A DNA stretch of 64,000 bases from Noviherbaspirillum soli (GCF_015352955.1 NZ_JACYOX010000031.1:1-64000), one strand, 5' to 3'; counted from the first letter of the stretch, positions 9,272 to 18,489 are shown. The notes: generated by a model from the letters alone, not told the origin. Program-made: numbers and translations.

Positions 9272-10183
9272 GTGAGACTGGAAGACCTGGATTATTTTCT
9301 TGCCGTTGCCCACGCCGGCCACGTCGGCCGCGCCTCGGAGGCGGTGGGCGCCACCCAGCCGGCCCTGACCAAGGGCATCCAGCGGCTGGAACGCGAACTG
9401 CAGGTTCCCCTGTTCGAGCGCACTGCCAAGGGCATGGTATTGACTGTCGCCGGGCAGGCGTTCTACGAGCGCGTCAGGACAGCCCGCTCGGGGCTGGATG
9501 AAGCCGTCAAGGAAGCCAATGACCTGTACTTGGGCAAGGTGGGCCTGATCAGGGCCGGCATCTCGCCCAACTATGCCGAGCATTTCTTTGCCGAGGCCTG
9601 CGCGGCGCTACTGCGGCAGCGGCCGGCGGCACGCATGCAGGTGACGGTAGGCCTGAACGACAAGCTGTTCGCCGCACTGCGCCTGGGCGACCTGGATTTC
9701 TGCATCAGCGCGCTGATGCATGTCGAAGACGGCGACTTCGAGCAGCAGCCGCTGTTCACCGACGATCTGCAGGTCGTAGGGCGCGAGGGCCATCCGGTGT
9801 TTTCGGCGCCGCATCTGCGCTTCGACGATCTGGCCAGGCAGTCGTGGATACTGGCGGGCCCCAATGTGATGGCGCGGCGCGCGGTGGAAGCCCGCTTTGC
9901 CGAGCACGGCCTGCCGCCGCCGAACGTGGTGATCGAGTCGAATTCATCGATCGCTTCGCTGATGAGCGTGGTCAGGGCAACCGATTTGCTGAGCGTGACG
10001 GGGGAATCGACCCTGAAGCAGCACTTTGGCGAGGGCCTGGCGAGCCTGTCGCTGAGCGAGGCGCGCTGGCCGCGCGTGGTGGGCATCACCACGCGGCGCG
10101 GCGCTTACCTGTCGCCGCTGACGGTGCGCTTCATTGAATTGCTGCGCCAGCACTGCGCCGCTGACCAATTGCCGGCGCTCTAG
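9272..10183 (+). CDS. LysR-type transcriptional regulator
   Basis: This protein of about 303 aa starts at GTG 9272 (VRLEDLDYFLAVAHAGHVG), the normal LysR start. It has an N-terminal winged helix-turn-helix (ASEAVGATQPALTKGIQRLERELQVPLFER) and a periplasmic-binding-like effector domain (about 90-295). An upstream ATG at 9230 is possible but has no family support. It is divergent from the acyl-CoA dehydrogenase and convergent with the DUF6544-like gene, overlapping that gene by 4 bases. The effector is unknown, most likely an acyl-CoA pathway intermediate. Confidence 0.88.
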   Translation: MRLEDLDYFLAVAHAGHVGRASEAVGATQPALTKGIQRLERELQVPLFERTAKGMVLTVAGQAFYERVRTARSGLDEAVKEANDLYLGKVGLIRAGISPNYAEHFFAEACAALLRQRPAARMQVTVGLNDKLFAALRLGDLDFCISALMHVEDGDFEQQPLFTDDLQVVGREGHPVFSAPHLRFDDLARQSWILAGPNVMARRAVEARFAEHGLPPPNVVIESNSSIASLMSVVRATDLLSVTGESTLKQHFGEGLASLSLSEARWPRVVGITTRRGAYLSPLTVRFIELLRQHCAADQLPAL

Positions 10184-11034
10184 CCGGCGACCTGGTACTT
10201 GATGTCCGTGATGCTGCCGCGCCAGTAAGGCAGCGCGCCATCGGCCGTGAGCCACGACACTTCGCCTTCCAGCGGCACCAGCATGCCGGATCGCCTCCGG
10301 TAGTTCCAGAAGTGTCCCTGCCACGGCGTGGGAATGATGCGCTTGCCCACCATGCGCCCGCGCGCTTCGGCCCGCACGGTGTCGATCAGCCCTGCGGCAT
10401 TGAAGCGGAACTGCAGGGTCACGCTCACCGGGCCGTCGGTCAGCGTTGCGCGCGCCTGCTCGGCATCGACCGCTTCCCAGCGCACGCCCTGGCCGGGCAG
10501 CAGCGCCGTCGGATACCAGGCGGCCTCGGCCAGGAAGCGCATCAGTTCGCCCTGGGCGATGCCGGCGCCGCCGCGCATGTCGGCCAGCGAAACAAGGCCG
10601 AGCAGGGCGGCATGCAGCACGCCTTCGCCGGCGGCATAGGCATCATGGACATGGACAGGCAGCCCCGGCATCATCATGATCCGCGCATTCCAGTCGAAGC
10701 CGGGACGGCGGGTGACAACCAGTTGATCCGACCGGAACGGTTTCCAGCTCGTTGCCTGGCCACCCATGTTGAACCTGCCGCGATGCTGCATCCGCACGCC
10801 GGCCACCATCGGCATGCCCTGCTGCAGCACCGTGCGGAAATAGCGCTGCACCGGCGCGGGCAGCGCATCGAGCGCATCGAGATCGACGGTGCCCGGCACA
10901 ACAGGCAGGCGCGACGCTTCGATGCGCTCGCGCAGCGCACTCGTTCCTTCCCGCCAGCGGCGCTTGCCCAGCGCGATGCCCGCTAGCGAAACCGTGGCAA
11001 GCATGCCTGCCGCAATCAGAAGCTTTTCGCGCAT
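10180..11034 (-). CDS. DUF6544/DUF6920-like protein
   Basis: This 284-aa protein has an N-terminal hydrophobic segment (LIAAGMLATVSLAGIALG) that may be an uncleaved anchor or signal. A domain with LPAPVQRYFRTVL, WKPFRSDQLVVTRRPGFDW and TPWQGHFWNYRRRSGM follows. I associate these motifs, tentatively, with the DUF6544/DUF6920 group of bacterial proteins of unknown function. It lies immediately downstream of the Bug receptor on the same strand (27-base gap), so the two may be co-transcribed. No catalytic residues can be named. Confidence 0.65.
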   Translation of the reverse strand: MREKLLIAAGMLATVSLAGIALGKRRWREGTSALRERIEASRLPVVPGTVDLDALDALPAPVQRYFRTVLQQGMPMVAGVRMQHRGRFNMGGQATSWKPFRSDQLVVTRRPGFDWNARIMMMPGLPVHVHDAYAAGEGVLHAALLGLVSLADMRGGAGIAQGELMRFLAEAAWYPTALLPGQGVRWEAVDAEQARATLTDGPVSVTLQFRFNAAGLIDTVRAEARGRMVGKRIIPTPWQGHFWNYRRRSGMLVPLEGEVSWLTADGALPYWRGSITDIKYQVAG

Positions 11035-11061
11035 TGCCGCATCCTCCTGGCCAGGGCGCTG

Positions 11062-12039
11062 TCACTGCGCCATGATCTTGTTCTCGCGGACGACCTTGCC
11101 ATAGGCTTCGACCTCGCTTCGCAGCTGCTTGTCGAATTCCGCCGGCGTGTACGGCGAGAGCCTGAATGCCATCTCTTCCAGCTTGCGGCTGCTGCCGGGA
11201 TCGGCCAGGAAAGCATGCACGATGCCGTTCCAGCGCTGCACGATCTCGGGCGGCAGGTTCTTCGGTCCGGCCAGGCCCATCCAGCTGCCGGCATCCAGGG
11301 CCGGATAGCCCAGCTCCGACAGCGAGGGCACATCCGGCAATGCCGGCGAGCGTGCCTTGCTGGTTACTGCCAGCGGGCGGATGCGGCCGGTGCTGATGAA
11401 TTCCTTGGCGGGCGCCAGCGCGACGATGCCGGTCTTGATCTGGCCGGCGGCAAGGTCGGCCAGCATGTTGGCGCCGCCCTTGTAAGGCACATGCAGGATG
11501 TCCAGCCCGTAGTTGGCCTTGATCATCTCGAAGGTCAGGTGCATGGAGGTGCCGATGCCGGGGCTGCCGTAGCTCAGCGTGCCCGGACTTCGCCTGGCGA
11601 GGCTGACCAGTTCCGGGAAAGTGTTGACGGGCAGCGTGGCATTGACCAGCACCACATGCGGCGCCACCGTGACCATCGAGATCGGCGTGAAATCCGTCTC
11701 GATGCGATAGCCCGGCTTGGCATACAGCGCCTGGGCAATGGTGTGGTTGCCGCCCAGCGTAAGCAGGGTATAGCCATCGGCCGGCGCCGCGGCGACCTTG
11801 GCGGCGCCGATGTTGCCGCCGCCGCCGGGCACGTTTTCCACAATGACTGCCTGCCCGAGTTCCTTCGATGCAAACTGGGCCAGCATGCGGGCGGCAATGT
11901 CGAACTGGCCGCCCGCGGAAAAGGGCACCACCAGCTTCACCGGCCTGTCCGGATATTTTCCGGCGGCGCCGGCAAGCGCGGCGCATGACAGCATGGCGCC
12001 GGCGGCGAGCATGCGGCTGAGTCGTTTGAATCCGATCAT
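11062..12039 (-). CDS. Bug/TctC-family periplasmic solute-binding receptor
   Basis: This 325-aa protein has a signal peptide (KRLSRMLAAGAMLSCAALAGAAG). The Bug-family signature follows: YPDRPVKLVVPFSAGGQFDIAAR, ENVPGGGGNIGA, ADGYTLL, VPYKGGANMLADLAAGQI and LPDVPSLSELGYP. Such receptors bind carboxylates for tripartite tricarboxylate transporters or act as sensors. No TctA/TctB membrane genes are in the window, so it is an orphan receptor, as is usual in Burkholderiales. Its neighbours are an acyl-CoA ligase (divergent) and an acyl-CoA dehydrogenase, which suggests an aromatic or branched carboxylate ligand. That is inference. Confidence 0.92.
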   Translation of the reverse strand: MIGFKRLSRMLAAGAMLSCAALAGAAGKYPDRPVKLVVPFSAGGQFDIAARMLAQFASKELGQAVIVENVPGGGGNIGAAKVAAAPADGYTLLTLGGNHTIAQALYAKPGYRIETDFTPISMVTVAPHVVLVNATLPVNTFPELVSLARRSPGTLSYGSPGIGTSMHLTFEMIKANYGLDILHVPYKGGANMLADLAAGQIKTGIVALAPAKEFISTGRIRPLAVTSKARSPALPDVPSLSELGYPALDAGSWMGLAGPKNLPPEIVQRWNGIVHAFLADPGSSRKLEEMAFRLSPYTPAEFDKQLRSEVEAYGKVVRENKIMAQ

Positions 12040-12257
12040 CTTCAGTCTCCTTTGGAATCGTTGTGCCGGGATCAGCGTGTATTTTCCGCCAGCGATGGCG
12101 AAGCATCATTCCGCCATGCCGCCCGGCGATGCCGCGGCGTTATTGCGCCTTGGCGGCGGGCCATTCCGCAGAGTTATGAAAGCCACGCAAGGCATTATCA
12201 GCCGGCCGGCATGCCGCTCCTATCATCGTTTCCATCGATGACCAACAGGAGACTTTC

Positions 12258-13814
12258 ATGAATCAAGGGCGCTTCATCACACGCTGTGCGCAATACTGGC
12301 CGGATAGTCCCGCCATCATCTTCAATGATGCCGTCACCACCTTCCGGCAGCTCGATGAGCGTTCAAGCCGCCTGGCCAACGCCCTGCTGGCATTGGGCGC
12401 CAACAGGGGCGACCGCATTGCGGTGCAATCGTGGAACCGGCCGGAACTGATCGAGCTGGAATGCGCGCTGTACAAGGCCGGCCTGGTAAAGGTGGCGCTC
12501 AATGCGCGGCTGTCGCGCCCGGAAGTGCTCGATACCGCCGGCAATGCCGAGCCGGTGCTGATGCTGGCCGGGCCGGCGCATGCCGCCGCCATCGCCGAGC
12601 TGGCGCCGTCGCTGCCCAGCGTACGCAGTTTCATCGCCTTTGGCGCGGCCTGCGACGGCTTCCTGGACTACGAGGCGCTGCTGGCGCAGTCCGGCACGAC
12701 CAGCCCGGATGTCGACATGGCGCCGGACGAGCTGGCCGTGCTGCATTACACCTCGGGTTCGACCGGCAAGCTCAAGGCGGCGATGCAAACCGTGGGCAAC
12801 CGCATGGCCTCGCTGCGCAAGGTCGTGATGAACCGCCTGCGTGCCGAACCGGGCGACGTGCTGGCCCTGGCCGGGCCGATCACCCATGCCAGCGGCATGT
12901 TCATCCAGCCCTACCTGTTCCAGGGCGGCGCGATCCTGCTGCATGAACGCTTCGAGCCCGACACCTTCCTGGCGTCTATCCAGCGTTACCGGGTGAGCGC
13001 CTGTTTCCTGGTGCCGACCATGATCAACATGCTGGTGGCCCATCCGCGCGTGAAGGACTATGACCTCGGTTCCCTGAAACAGGTGACCTATGGCTCGGCG
13101 CCGATGGCACCGTCGCGTATCCGCGAGGCCTGGCAGGTGTTCGGGCCGGTGCTGTCGCAGGGATATGGCGCCGGCGAGACCACCGGCGGGCTAGTGGCGT
13201 TGAGCACGCAGGACCATCGCATCGCGCTGGAACAGGGACGCGAGGCGCTGCTGTCCTCCTGCGGCCGCATCTTCAGCGAATCGGAACTGCGGCTGGTCGA
13301 TGATGACGGCAAGCCGGTTGCGCAAGGGGAGGTTGGCGAGATCGTGATCCGCGGCCCGGATGTGTTCGCCGGCTACTGGCGCGAACCGGAACTGTCCGCC
13401 GCTGCGCTGAAGGATGGCTGGCTGCATACCGGCGACCTGGCGCACATGGACGCCCATGGCTATCTGTACATCGTCGACCGCAAGAAGGAGATGATCATCT
13501 CCGGCGGCTTCAATGTGTATCCGTCGGAAATCGAGCAGGCGTTGTACCGCCATGCCGCTGTCTACGAGACCTGCGTGGTCGGTGTGCCCGACCCGGTGTG
13601 GGGCGAGGCGGTGAAGGCGGTGGTGGTGCTGCGGCCCGGCCACGAGGCAAGCCAGGCTGACCTGATGGCGCATTGCCGCGACCTGCTGGCCGACTTCAAG
13701 AAGCCACGCTCGATCGATTTCGTCAGCGAGCTGCCGAAGAATGCGAACGGCAAGCTGTCGCGCAAGGAGGTCAGGGAGCGCTATTGGGTCGGACAGGAAC
13801 GGCGCGTCGCCTAG
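12258..13814 (+). CDS. AMP-dependent acyl-CoA synthetase
   Basis: This 518-aa protein is of the ANL superfamily. It has the P-loop-like LHYTSGSTGKLKAAMQT, the GYGAGETTGG motif, the adenylate-binding WLHTGDLAHMDAHGYLYIVDRKKEMI and the hinge GGFNVYPSEIE. The C-terminal catalytic Lys is in PKNANGKLSRKEVR. It activates a carboxylic acid with ATP and CoA. AGGAGA precedes ATG 12258. It is divergent from the Bug receptor, consistent with uptake followed by activation of the same acid, then oxidation by the acyl-CoA dehydrogenase at 8010-9173. Chain specificity is not readable. Confidence 0.92.
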   Translation: MNQGRFITRCAQYWPDSPAIIFNDAVTTFRQLDERSSRLANALLALGANRGDRIAVQSWNRPELIELECALYKAGLVKVALNARLSRPEVLDTAGNAEPVLMLAGPAHAAAIAELAPSLPSVRSFIAFGAACDGFLDYEALLAQSGTTSPDVDMAPDELAVLHYTSGSTGKLKAAMQTVGNRMASLRKVVMNRLRAEPGDVLALAGPITHASGMFIQPYLFQGGAILLHERFEPDTFLASIQRYRVSACFLVPTMINMLVAHPRVKDYDLGSLKQVTYGSAPMAPSRIREAWQVFGPVLSQGYGAGETTGGLVALSTQDHRIALEQGREALLSSCGRIFSESELRLVDDDGKPVAQGEVGEIVIRGPDVFAGYWREPELSAAALKDGWLHTGDLAHMDAHGYLYIVDRKKEMIISGGFNVYPSEIEQALYRHAAVYETCVVGVPDPVWGEAVKAVVVLRPGHEASQADLMAHCRDLLADFKKPRSIDFVSELPKNANGKLSRKEVRERYWVGQERRVA

Positions 13815-13830
13815 CGCTGTCCTGGCCCGC

Positions 13831-14817
13831 TCAGGCGGGTGGCAGCGGCAGGCCTTCTGTCCGCGCCAGCCTTTCCATCGCTTCTTCCAGAATCGTCCGC
13901 GCCTGGCCGGCAGCCAGCTGCAGCGCCTGGTGCAGTTGCGCATCGGCCTCGTTGCGCGATGCGCACTGCGCGCTGTAGCGCTCGAAGCTTGCCACCGTCA
14001 TCACGATGTCGGCGAGATGGCGCGGACACTCGCAGTCCACGCTGTTGGCGGCACCGGCCATGGCCAGCAGCGCCTCGTCGCTGAACCGGCGCGGACGCGG
14101 CGCTGCGGCGACAGGGCCGCGCTCGCGCAGCGGCGGCCGGGCATTTGCCAGCGCCGCCCTGCACAGCAGCAATAGCTCGCCAAGTTCCGGTGGCACCCGC
14201 GCCACCAGGCAGCCCTGCGCGCGCAACTGGCGTATCGTGGCGCTGGCGCAGAACCGGTACAACACCACGACGGCCACGGCGCCGCAGGCACGCCGGGCGG
14301 CGATGATCCGCGGCACGGCACTGTCATCGAGTTCGGACAGCTCCACCAGCAACAGGTCGGCATCCGCATCCTGCAATACCGATTCCGCCTGCGCCAGCTG
14401 GGCGCAACTGGCGCGCACCACCAGTCCCAGGCTGTCGCGGCCGCCGGCGGCGAGCCGCCGGATCAGGCTCTCCCCAAGCAGGGCGACCCGCATCAGCTGG
14501 TTCGTCGCAGCCGCGGGCAGTGCCTGCGATACCGTCATTTCCTCCAGCTGCCGCATCGGCAGGCCGGCCAGCACGCCGATCGGGTGTCCCTGGTCCACCA
14601 GCTGCTTGAGCAGGCCAAGCCGGCGCACCTGTTCCGCCGAATAAAGCCGCTGGCCATGCGCGGAGCGGTCGGTATCGGACAAGGCATAGCGGCGCTCCCA
14701 GACCCGCAAGGTTTCCACCGGCAAGCCGGCCAGCCGCGCCGCCACGCCCGTGCGATGCATGCCCTTGCGCTCGGATGGGTCCCCGGAAACTTCCTTGATC
14801 TGAATCGAATCCGACAT
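13831..14817 (-). CDS. MerR-family regulator of CarH/LitR type, B12 motif absent
   Basis: This 328-aa protein has a MerR winged helix at about 20-90 (GVAARLAGLPVETLRVWERRY...GQRLYSAEQVRRLGLLKQLVDQGHPIG). That is the subtype with TLRxWERRY seen in CarA/CarH/LitR. Those proteins carry a cobalamin domain with DxHxxG; here the C-terminal half has alpha/beta strands (ADLLLVELSEL, AVAVVVLYRF) but no such motif. It may therefore be a light- and B12-independent derivative. It is divergent from the fasciclin gene. Direct repeats with 11-bp spacing begin 3 bases before its start codon, suggesting autoregulation and control of the fasciclin gene. Confidence 0.85.
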   Translation of the reverse strand: MSDSIQIKEVSGDPSERKGMHRTGVAARLAGLPVETLRVWERRYALSDTDRSAHGQRLYSAEQVRRLGLLKQLVDQGHPIGVLAGLPMRQLEEMTVSQALPAAATNQLMRVALLGESLIRRLAAGGRDSLGLVVRASCAQLAQAESVLQDADADLLLVELSELDDSAVPRIIAARRACGAVAVVVLYRFCASATIRQLRAQGCLVARVPPELGELLLLCRAALANARPPLRERGPVAAAPRPRRFSDEALLAMAGAANSVDCECPRHLADIVMTVASFERYSAQCASRNEADAQLHQALQLAAGQARTILEEAMERLARTEGLPLPPA

Positions 14818-14819
14818 GT

Positions 14820-14852
14820 TTGAACCGTTATTGAACCGTTTATGACGCGATT
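14820..14852. promoter_or_regulatory. 11-bp direct-repeat operator next to the MerR gene
   Basis: TTGAACCGTT occurs twice with an 11-bp period (14820-14829 and 14831-14840). A third, degenerate unit (7 of 11 matches) lies at 14842-14852. CarH-type MerR proteins are known to bind head-to-tail on repeats of 11 bp, so this is the expected binding site of the adjacent regulator. Confidence 0.6.
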
Positions 14853-14857
14853 ATAAT
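14850..14857. promoter_or_regulatory. Bidirectional -10 candidate
   Basis: ATTATAAT contains TATAAT on both strands (14852-14857 on +, 14850-14855 on -). On + a TTGAAC of the second operator repeat lies 15 bases upstream as a possible -35, slightly short. The - strand -35 is poor. Regulator binding would overlap either promoter. Confidence 0.4.
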
Positions 14858-15068
14858 GGGACAAAAGCTGGACAGCCAGGACTTTTCCGCCTAACTTGCA
14901 GGCTCAGCGGTTCAGCATGGCCAGCACGGCAATGCAGCAGGTGCAAGGCCAGTCTGGCAGGCAACGCTAATCCGCCGGCCCGAACCGGCGGGCGCCGGCT
15001 GATCCGCATGGTTCCGTTTCCAGCGCGCTCTTTTGCGCTGTCTCGTCGTCCACATGAAGGAGTAGAGA

Positions 15069-15524
15069 ATGAAGAAAATCATCATCGCAGCTGCACTGAC
15101 TGTCGCAACCGGCCTGGCCCAGGCGGCCGACATCGTCGATACCGCCAAGTCGGCGGGCTCGTTCAACACCCTGGTGACGGCGGTGCAGGCAGCCGGCCTG
15201 GTCGATACGCTCAAGGGGCCGGGACCATTCACCGTGTTCGCGCCGACCGATGCGGCCTTTGCCAAGATACCCAAGGATAAGCTCGACGCGCTGTTGAAGG
15301 ACAAGGCGGCGCTGACCAAGGTGCTGACCTACCACGTGGTGCCGGGCAAGGTGATGGCCAGCGATGTGAAGGCCGGCAAGGTCAAGACGGTTGAGGGCAG
15401 CCCGATCACGGTGAGCATGAATGGCGGCAAGGTGGGCATCGACAATGCCACCGTCGTCAAGGCGGACGTCGCCGCCGACAATGGCGTGATCCACGCGATC
15501 GACTCGGTGATCATGCCGCAGTAA
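15069..15524 (+). CDS. Secreted fasciclin-domain (FAS1) protein
   Basis: This 151-aa protein has a clear signal peptide ([18 protein letters not shown]) and a single FAS1 domain. The domain is recognised by [49 protein letters not shown] and the C-terminal [13 protein letters not shown]. Bacterial FAS1 proteins are periplasmic or extracellular and are linked to adhesion or stress. AGGAG precedes the ATG by 5 bases. It is divergent from the CarH/LitR-like regulator and its operator repeats, so regulation by that protein is likely. Confidence 0.93.
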   Translation: MKKIIIAAALTVATGLAQAADIVDTAKSAGSFNTLVTAVQAAGLVDTLKGPGPFTVFAPTDAAFAKIPKDKLDALLKDKAALTKVLTYHVVPGKVMASDVKAGKVKTVEGSPITVSMNGGKVGIDNATVVKADVAADNGVIHAIDSVIMPQ

Positions 15525-15536
15525 GCCTGCAGCAAG

Positions 15537-15735
15537 CCAGCGCGGGTGGGCGTCCCGGCCTCAAGGCCTGCCCGCGCTGGTCCCTGTGGCGCTGTTGTCC
15601 TGACTGGCTTGGCGACGCCGGCCGGATTGACCCCGGCACTGCGTTGCGGCGCTTCGCCGAACCCGCAACGGCGATCGGCGCACTTGGTCCGGGGCCTATA
15701 TGCCCGGCCTCGTTCAAGCCAGTCAGGCCAACAGC
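15537..15735. repeat. Nested inverted repeats in a convergent intergenic region
   Basis: Three inverted pairs are visible: 15537-15546 / 15571-15580 (10 bp, perfect), 15591-15611 / 15715-15735 (21 bp, one mismatch), and inside the latter 15642-15649 / 15663-15670 (8 bp, perfect). There is no T-tract. They fill nearly the whole gap between the fasciclin gene and the convergent membrane-protein gene and may act as a bidirectional transcription barrier or be a mobile repeat relic. Confidence 0.6.
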
Positions 15736-15738
15736 GTC

Positions 15739-16518
15739 TCAACGCCTGCGCCAGCTGGCGCGAAGCTGCGGATAGCGGATGCAGAACGTCACTGCCTGCA
15801 CCGCCAGAGCGCACACCAGCGCCAGCATGAAGCCAGGCACGATGCCCAGCAGCGGCAACGCCATCCCCACGGTAAAGCAGAAAGCGCTGAAGGCATACAG
15901 CCCGCCCACCACGCCGCCGAGCAGGCGGACTGCATGCGTCGGGCCGGCATGCAGATGCGAGAAAACCGCCAGCACCAGGCTCATCACCGGATAGACCGTC
16001 AAAATGCCGCTGACATGCGGCCCCAGGCGCTGGGCCAGGAAGGTGACCAGAGCCACCATGGCCGCGCCGGCCAGCATGCGCGCCAGCAGTTCGCCGCGCG
16101 CTGGCGCTGGCAGCGGCGTGTCGAGCTGCACGCGCGGGAAGGCGCGTGGCGCAAGCCACAGGCCGGCCAGCGTCAGCGCCAGCGCCGGCCACGGCGGCAG
16201 CGGATGCCACGACAGCGCCAGCGCGCCGGCGGCAAAGCCGATGCTGCCCGCCACCAGGCACAGCCACCAGGGCAGGCGCCTCGCCGCCCATGAATAGGCG
16301 ATGCCGAAACAGACATTGGCCAGCACCACGGAGAGCGACCAGAGCGCGGCATGCGACGCGAATGCCGGCCCCTGTTCAAGCGCTATCAGCAGCAGGATCG
16401 GGCCGGCGACGATCGGAAAGCCGGTCAGCCACCCGGCTACCGCCGGACCCCAGCGGCGGCCGGCCAGCGTCAGCAGCACCACCAGCACGGGCACCAGCAG
16501 CAGCCTGATCAGCAGCAT
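15739..16518 (-). CDS. Multi-pass membrane protein of unknown function
   Basis: This 259-aa, very hydrophobic protein has about eight predicted membrane segments (LLIRLLLVPVLVVLLTLA, GFPIVAGPILLLIAL, LVAGSIGFAAGALAL and others). A cytosolic Arg-rich tail (RASWRRR) ends it. I recognise no family motif or charged transport signature. It starts 39 bases after the DctM stop on the same strand and may belong to the TRAP operon, though it is not a standard TRAP subunit. Confidence 0.7.
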   Translation of the reverse strand: MLLIRLLLVPVLVVLLTLAGRRWGPAVAGWLTGFPIVAGPILLLIALEQGPAFASHAALWSLSVVLANVCFGIAYSWAARRLPWWLCLVAGSIGFAAGALALSWHPLPPWPALALTLAGLWLAPRAFPRVQLDTPLPAPARGELLARMLAGAAMVALVTFLAQRLGPHVSGILTVYPVMSLVLAVFSHLHAGPTHAVRLLGGVVGGLYAFSAFCFTVGMALPLLGIVPGFMLALVCALAVQAVTFCIRYPQLRASWRRR

Positions 16519-16557
16519 GCGCTGGCCTTCAGCTCAGGCATGCGGCTTGCGCCGGCA

Positions 16558-17862
16558 TCATCCGCCGGCCCGCATCGAGCGCGGCAGGCCCAGCACCAGG
16601 TCGGGAAATGCGTAGATCAGCACCAGTGCGGCGACGATCAGAAGGAACATGGGCACGGTCACCCTGGCGATCCAGGGAATCTGCTTGCTGGTCATGCCCT
16701 GCAGCACAAACAGGTTGAAACCCACCGGCGGCGTGATCTGCGCCATTTCCACCACCAGCACGATGAAAATGCCGAACCAGATCAGGTCGATGCCGGCCTT
16801 TTCCACCGTGGGCAGGATCACGCCCATGGTCAGCACCACCATCGATATGCCATCGAGGAAGCAGCCGAGCACGATGAAGAACACAGTGAGCATGGCGATC
16901 AGCATCGCGGTGGACAGGCCCAGCGAGGCGATCCACTCTGCCAGGTGGCGCGGCAGGCCGAGATAGCCCATCGCCAGCGTGAGGAACTGCGCGCCGGACA
17001 GGATCAGCGCGATCATGCAGAACAGGCGGGTGGCGCCCATCAGGCTGTCGATGAAGGTTTGCCGGTTCAGCGACCCTTGCGCGGCCGACAGGATCAGCGC
17101 GCCCAGCACGCCCACCGCGGCCGCCTCGGTCGGCGTGACCCAGGGCGAATAGACCGCGCCCAGCACCAGCACGATCAGCAGGCCGACCTGCGCCAGGTGG
17201 CGCGATGCATGCAGCTTCTGCATGAACGTCAGCTTCTCGGTGGCAGGGGGTATCGCGTCCGGATGGCCCAGCGCCCACACCACGATGTAGCCGGAGAACA
17301 GCGCTGCCAGCAGCAGCCCGGGCACGATGCCGGCAATGAACAGCTGCGCGATCGAGACGTTGGCCGAGACGCCGTAGACGATCATGATGATGGACGGCGG
17401 TATCAAGAGGCCCAGCGTGCCGGCGCCGGCCAGCGTGCCGATGATCTTGTCCTCGGGGTAGCCGCGCCGGGTGAGCTCGGGAATGGTCATCTTGCCGATG
17501 GTGGCGCAGGTGGCGGCCGACGAGCCCGAGACCGCGGCGAAGATGGCGCAGCCGATCACGTTGGTGTGCAGCAGCCGGCCCGGCACGTTCTCCAGCCACG
17601 GCGCCAGGCCCTTGAACATGTCTTCCGACAGCCGGGTGCGAAACAGGATCTCGCCCATCCACACGAACAGCGGCAGCGCGGTCAGGGTCCAGGAAGAGGA
17701 TGCGCCCCAGATGGTGACGGCCATGGCGTCGCCGGCGGGGCGGGCAGAGAACAGCGCCATCGCGATCCAGGCAACGCCCGACAGGGCCAGCCCGATCCAG
17801 ACGCCGGAAGCGAGTATTGCGAACAGCACCGCGATCAGCAACGCGGTAATCAGGAGATCCAT
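16558..17862 (-). CDS. dctM: TRAP transporter large permease (DctM)
   Basis: This protein of about 434 aa has 12 or more membrane segments and DctM-family motifs (GSSAATCATIGKMTIPELTRRGY, LGLLIPPSIIMIVYG, TPTEAAAVGVLGAL, EMAQITPPVGFNLFVLQG). I chose ATG 17862 (MDLLITALLIAV), preceded by AGGGAAGG, over a longer frame from 18021 whose extra 53 residues are hydrophilic and overlap dctQ. It forms the sodium-coupled translocation unit with DctQ. The gene order dctP-dctQ-dctM is on the - strand, divergent from the oxoprolinase gene. Confidence 0.95.
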   Translation of the reverse strand: MDLLITALLIAVLFAILASGVWIGLALSGVAWIAMALFSARPAGDAMAVTIWGASSSWTLTALPLFVWMGEILFRTRLSEDMFKGLAPWLENVPGRLLHTNVIGCAIFAAVSGSSAATCATIGKMTIPELTRRGYPEDKIIGTLAGAGTLGLLIPPSIIMIVYGVSANVSIAQLFIAGIVPGLLLAALFSGYIVVWALGHPDAIPPATEKLTFMQKLHASRHLAQVGLLIVLVLGAVYSPWVTPTEAAAVGVLGALILSAAQGSLNRQTFIDSLMGATRLFCMIALILSGAQFLTLAMGYLGLPRHLAEWIASLGLSTAMLIAMLTVFFIVLGCFLDGISMVVLTMGVILPTVEKAGIDLIWFGIFIVLVVEMAQITPPVGFNLFVLQGMTSKQIPWIARVTVPMFLLIVAALVLIYAFPDLVLGLPRSMRAGG

Positions 17863-17891
17863 GGATGCCTTCCCTTCTTGGTTGCCAGCGT

Positions 17892-18401
17892 TTATTCGTT
17901 GCGCAATTGCTCGGCGCTTGCCCGCAGCACCCGCTTGCCGCGCAATTCCAGCAGCAGCTCGTCGAGCAGGGCAATCAGCAGCACCACGGCGCCCACCGCC
18001 ATGCTTACCTGTGGAATCCACAGCGGCGTCGCATCGTTGCCGGTGGAGACGTCATGGAATTCCCAGGACTGCCAGGTCAGCTTGATGGAGTAGAAGCTCA
18101 GGGCGGCAGCCAGCAGGCTGGCCGCAAACAGCGACCAGATCTCCATGGCCCGCTGCATCCGCGGCGACGTCGCCTGCAGCAGCAGCGACACCCGGATGTG
18201 CTCGCCGCGCTTGAAGGTATGCGCCAGCGCCAGAAAGCCGCAGGCCGCCATCGCATAGCCTGCGTACATGTCGGTGCCGCGCCAGCCCAGCGCCAGCGCG
18301 CGGTCGGCGATGCCGGCGACCACCATCAGCAGCGTGGCCACCATGAAAAAGGCCGCGGCATAACCGGCGGCCATATAGAGTCTGTCGAGTAGAGCGCGCA
18401 T
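17892..18401 (-). CDS. dctQ: TRAP transporter small permease (DctQ)
   Basis: This 169-aa protein has four membrane segments (AAGYAAAFFMVATLLMVVAGI, GYAMAACGFLALA, a third near LFAASLLAAALSFY, and VSMAVGAVVLLIALLDELLLEL). FKRGEHIRVSLLL is the usual DctQ loop. It lies 29 bases upstream of dctM and 88 bases downstream of dctP. Confidence 0.92.
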   Translation of the reverse strand: MRALLDRLYMAAGYAAAFFMVATLLMVVAGIADRALALGWRGTDMYAGYAMAACGFLALAHTFKRGEHIRVSLLLQATSPRMQRAMEIWSLFAASLLAAALSFYSIKLTWQSWEFHDVSTGNDATPLWIPQVSMAVGAVVLLIALLDELLLELRGKRVLRASAEQLRNE

Positions 18402-18489
18402 GGTGGTCCGTGATCAGGCCGGTTTCAGGAAGATAAAAAGCCAGCAGGCGCCATGCCATGCATGGTGCCTGCTGGCCATCGGGCGCCGC

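Noticed and set aside
16351-18093. 580-codon + strand frame opposite dctM/dctQ
   Set aside because: It is His/Gln/Arg-rich antisense of a membrane protein with no recognisable domain.
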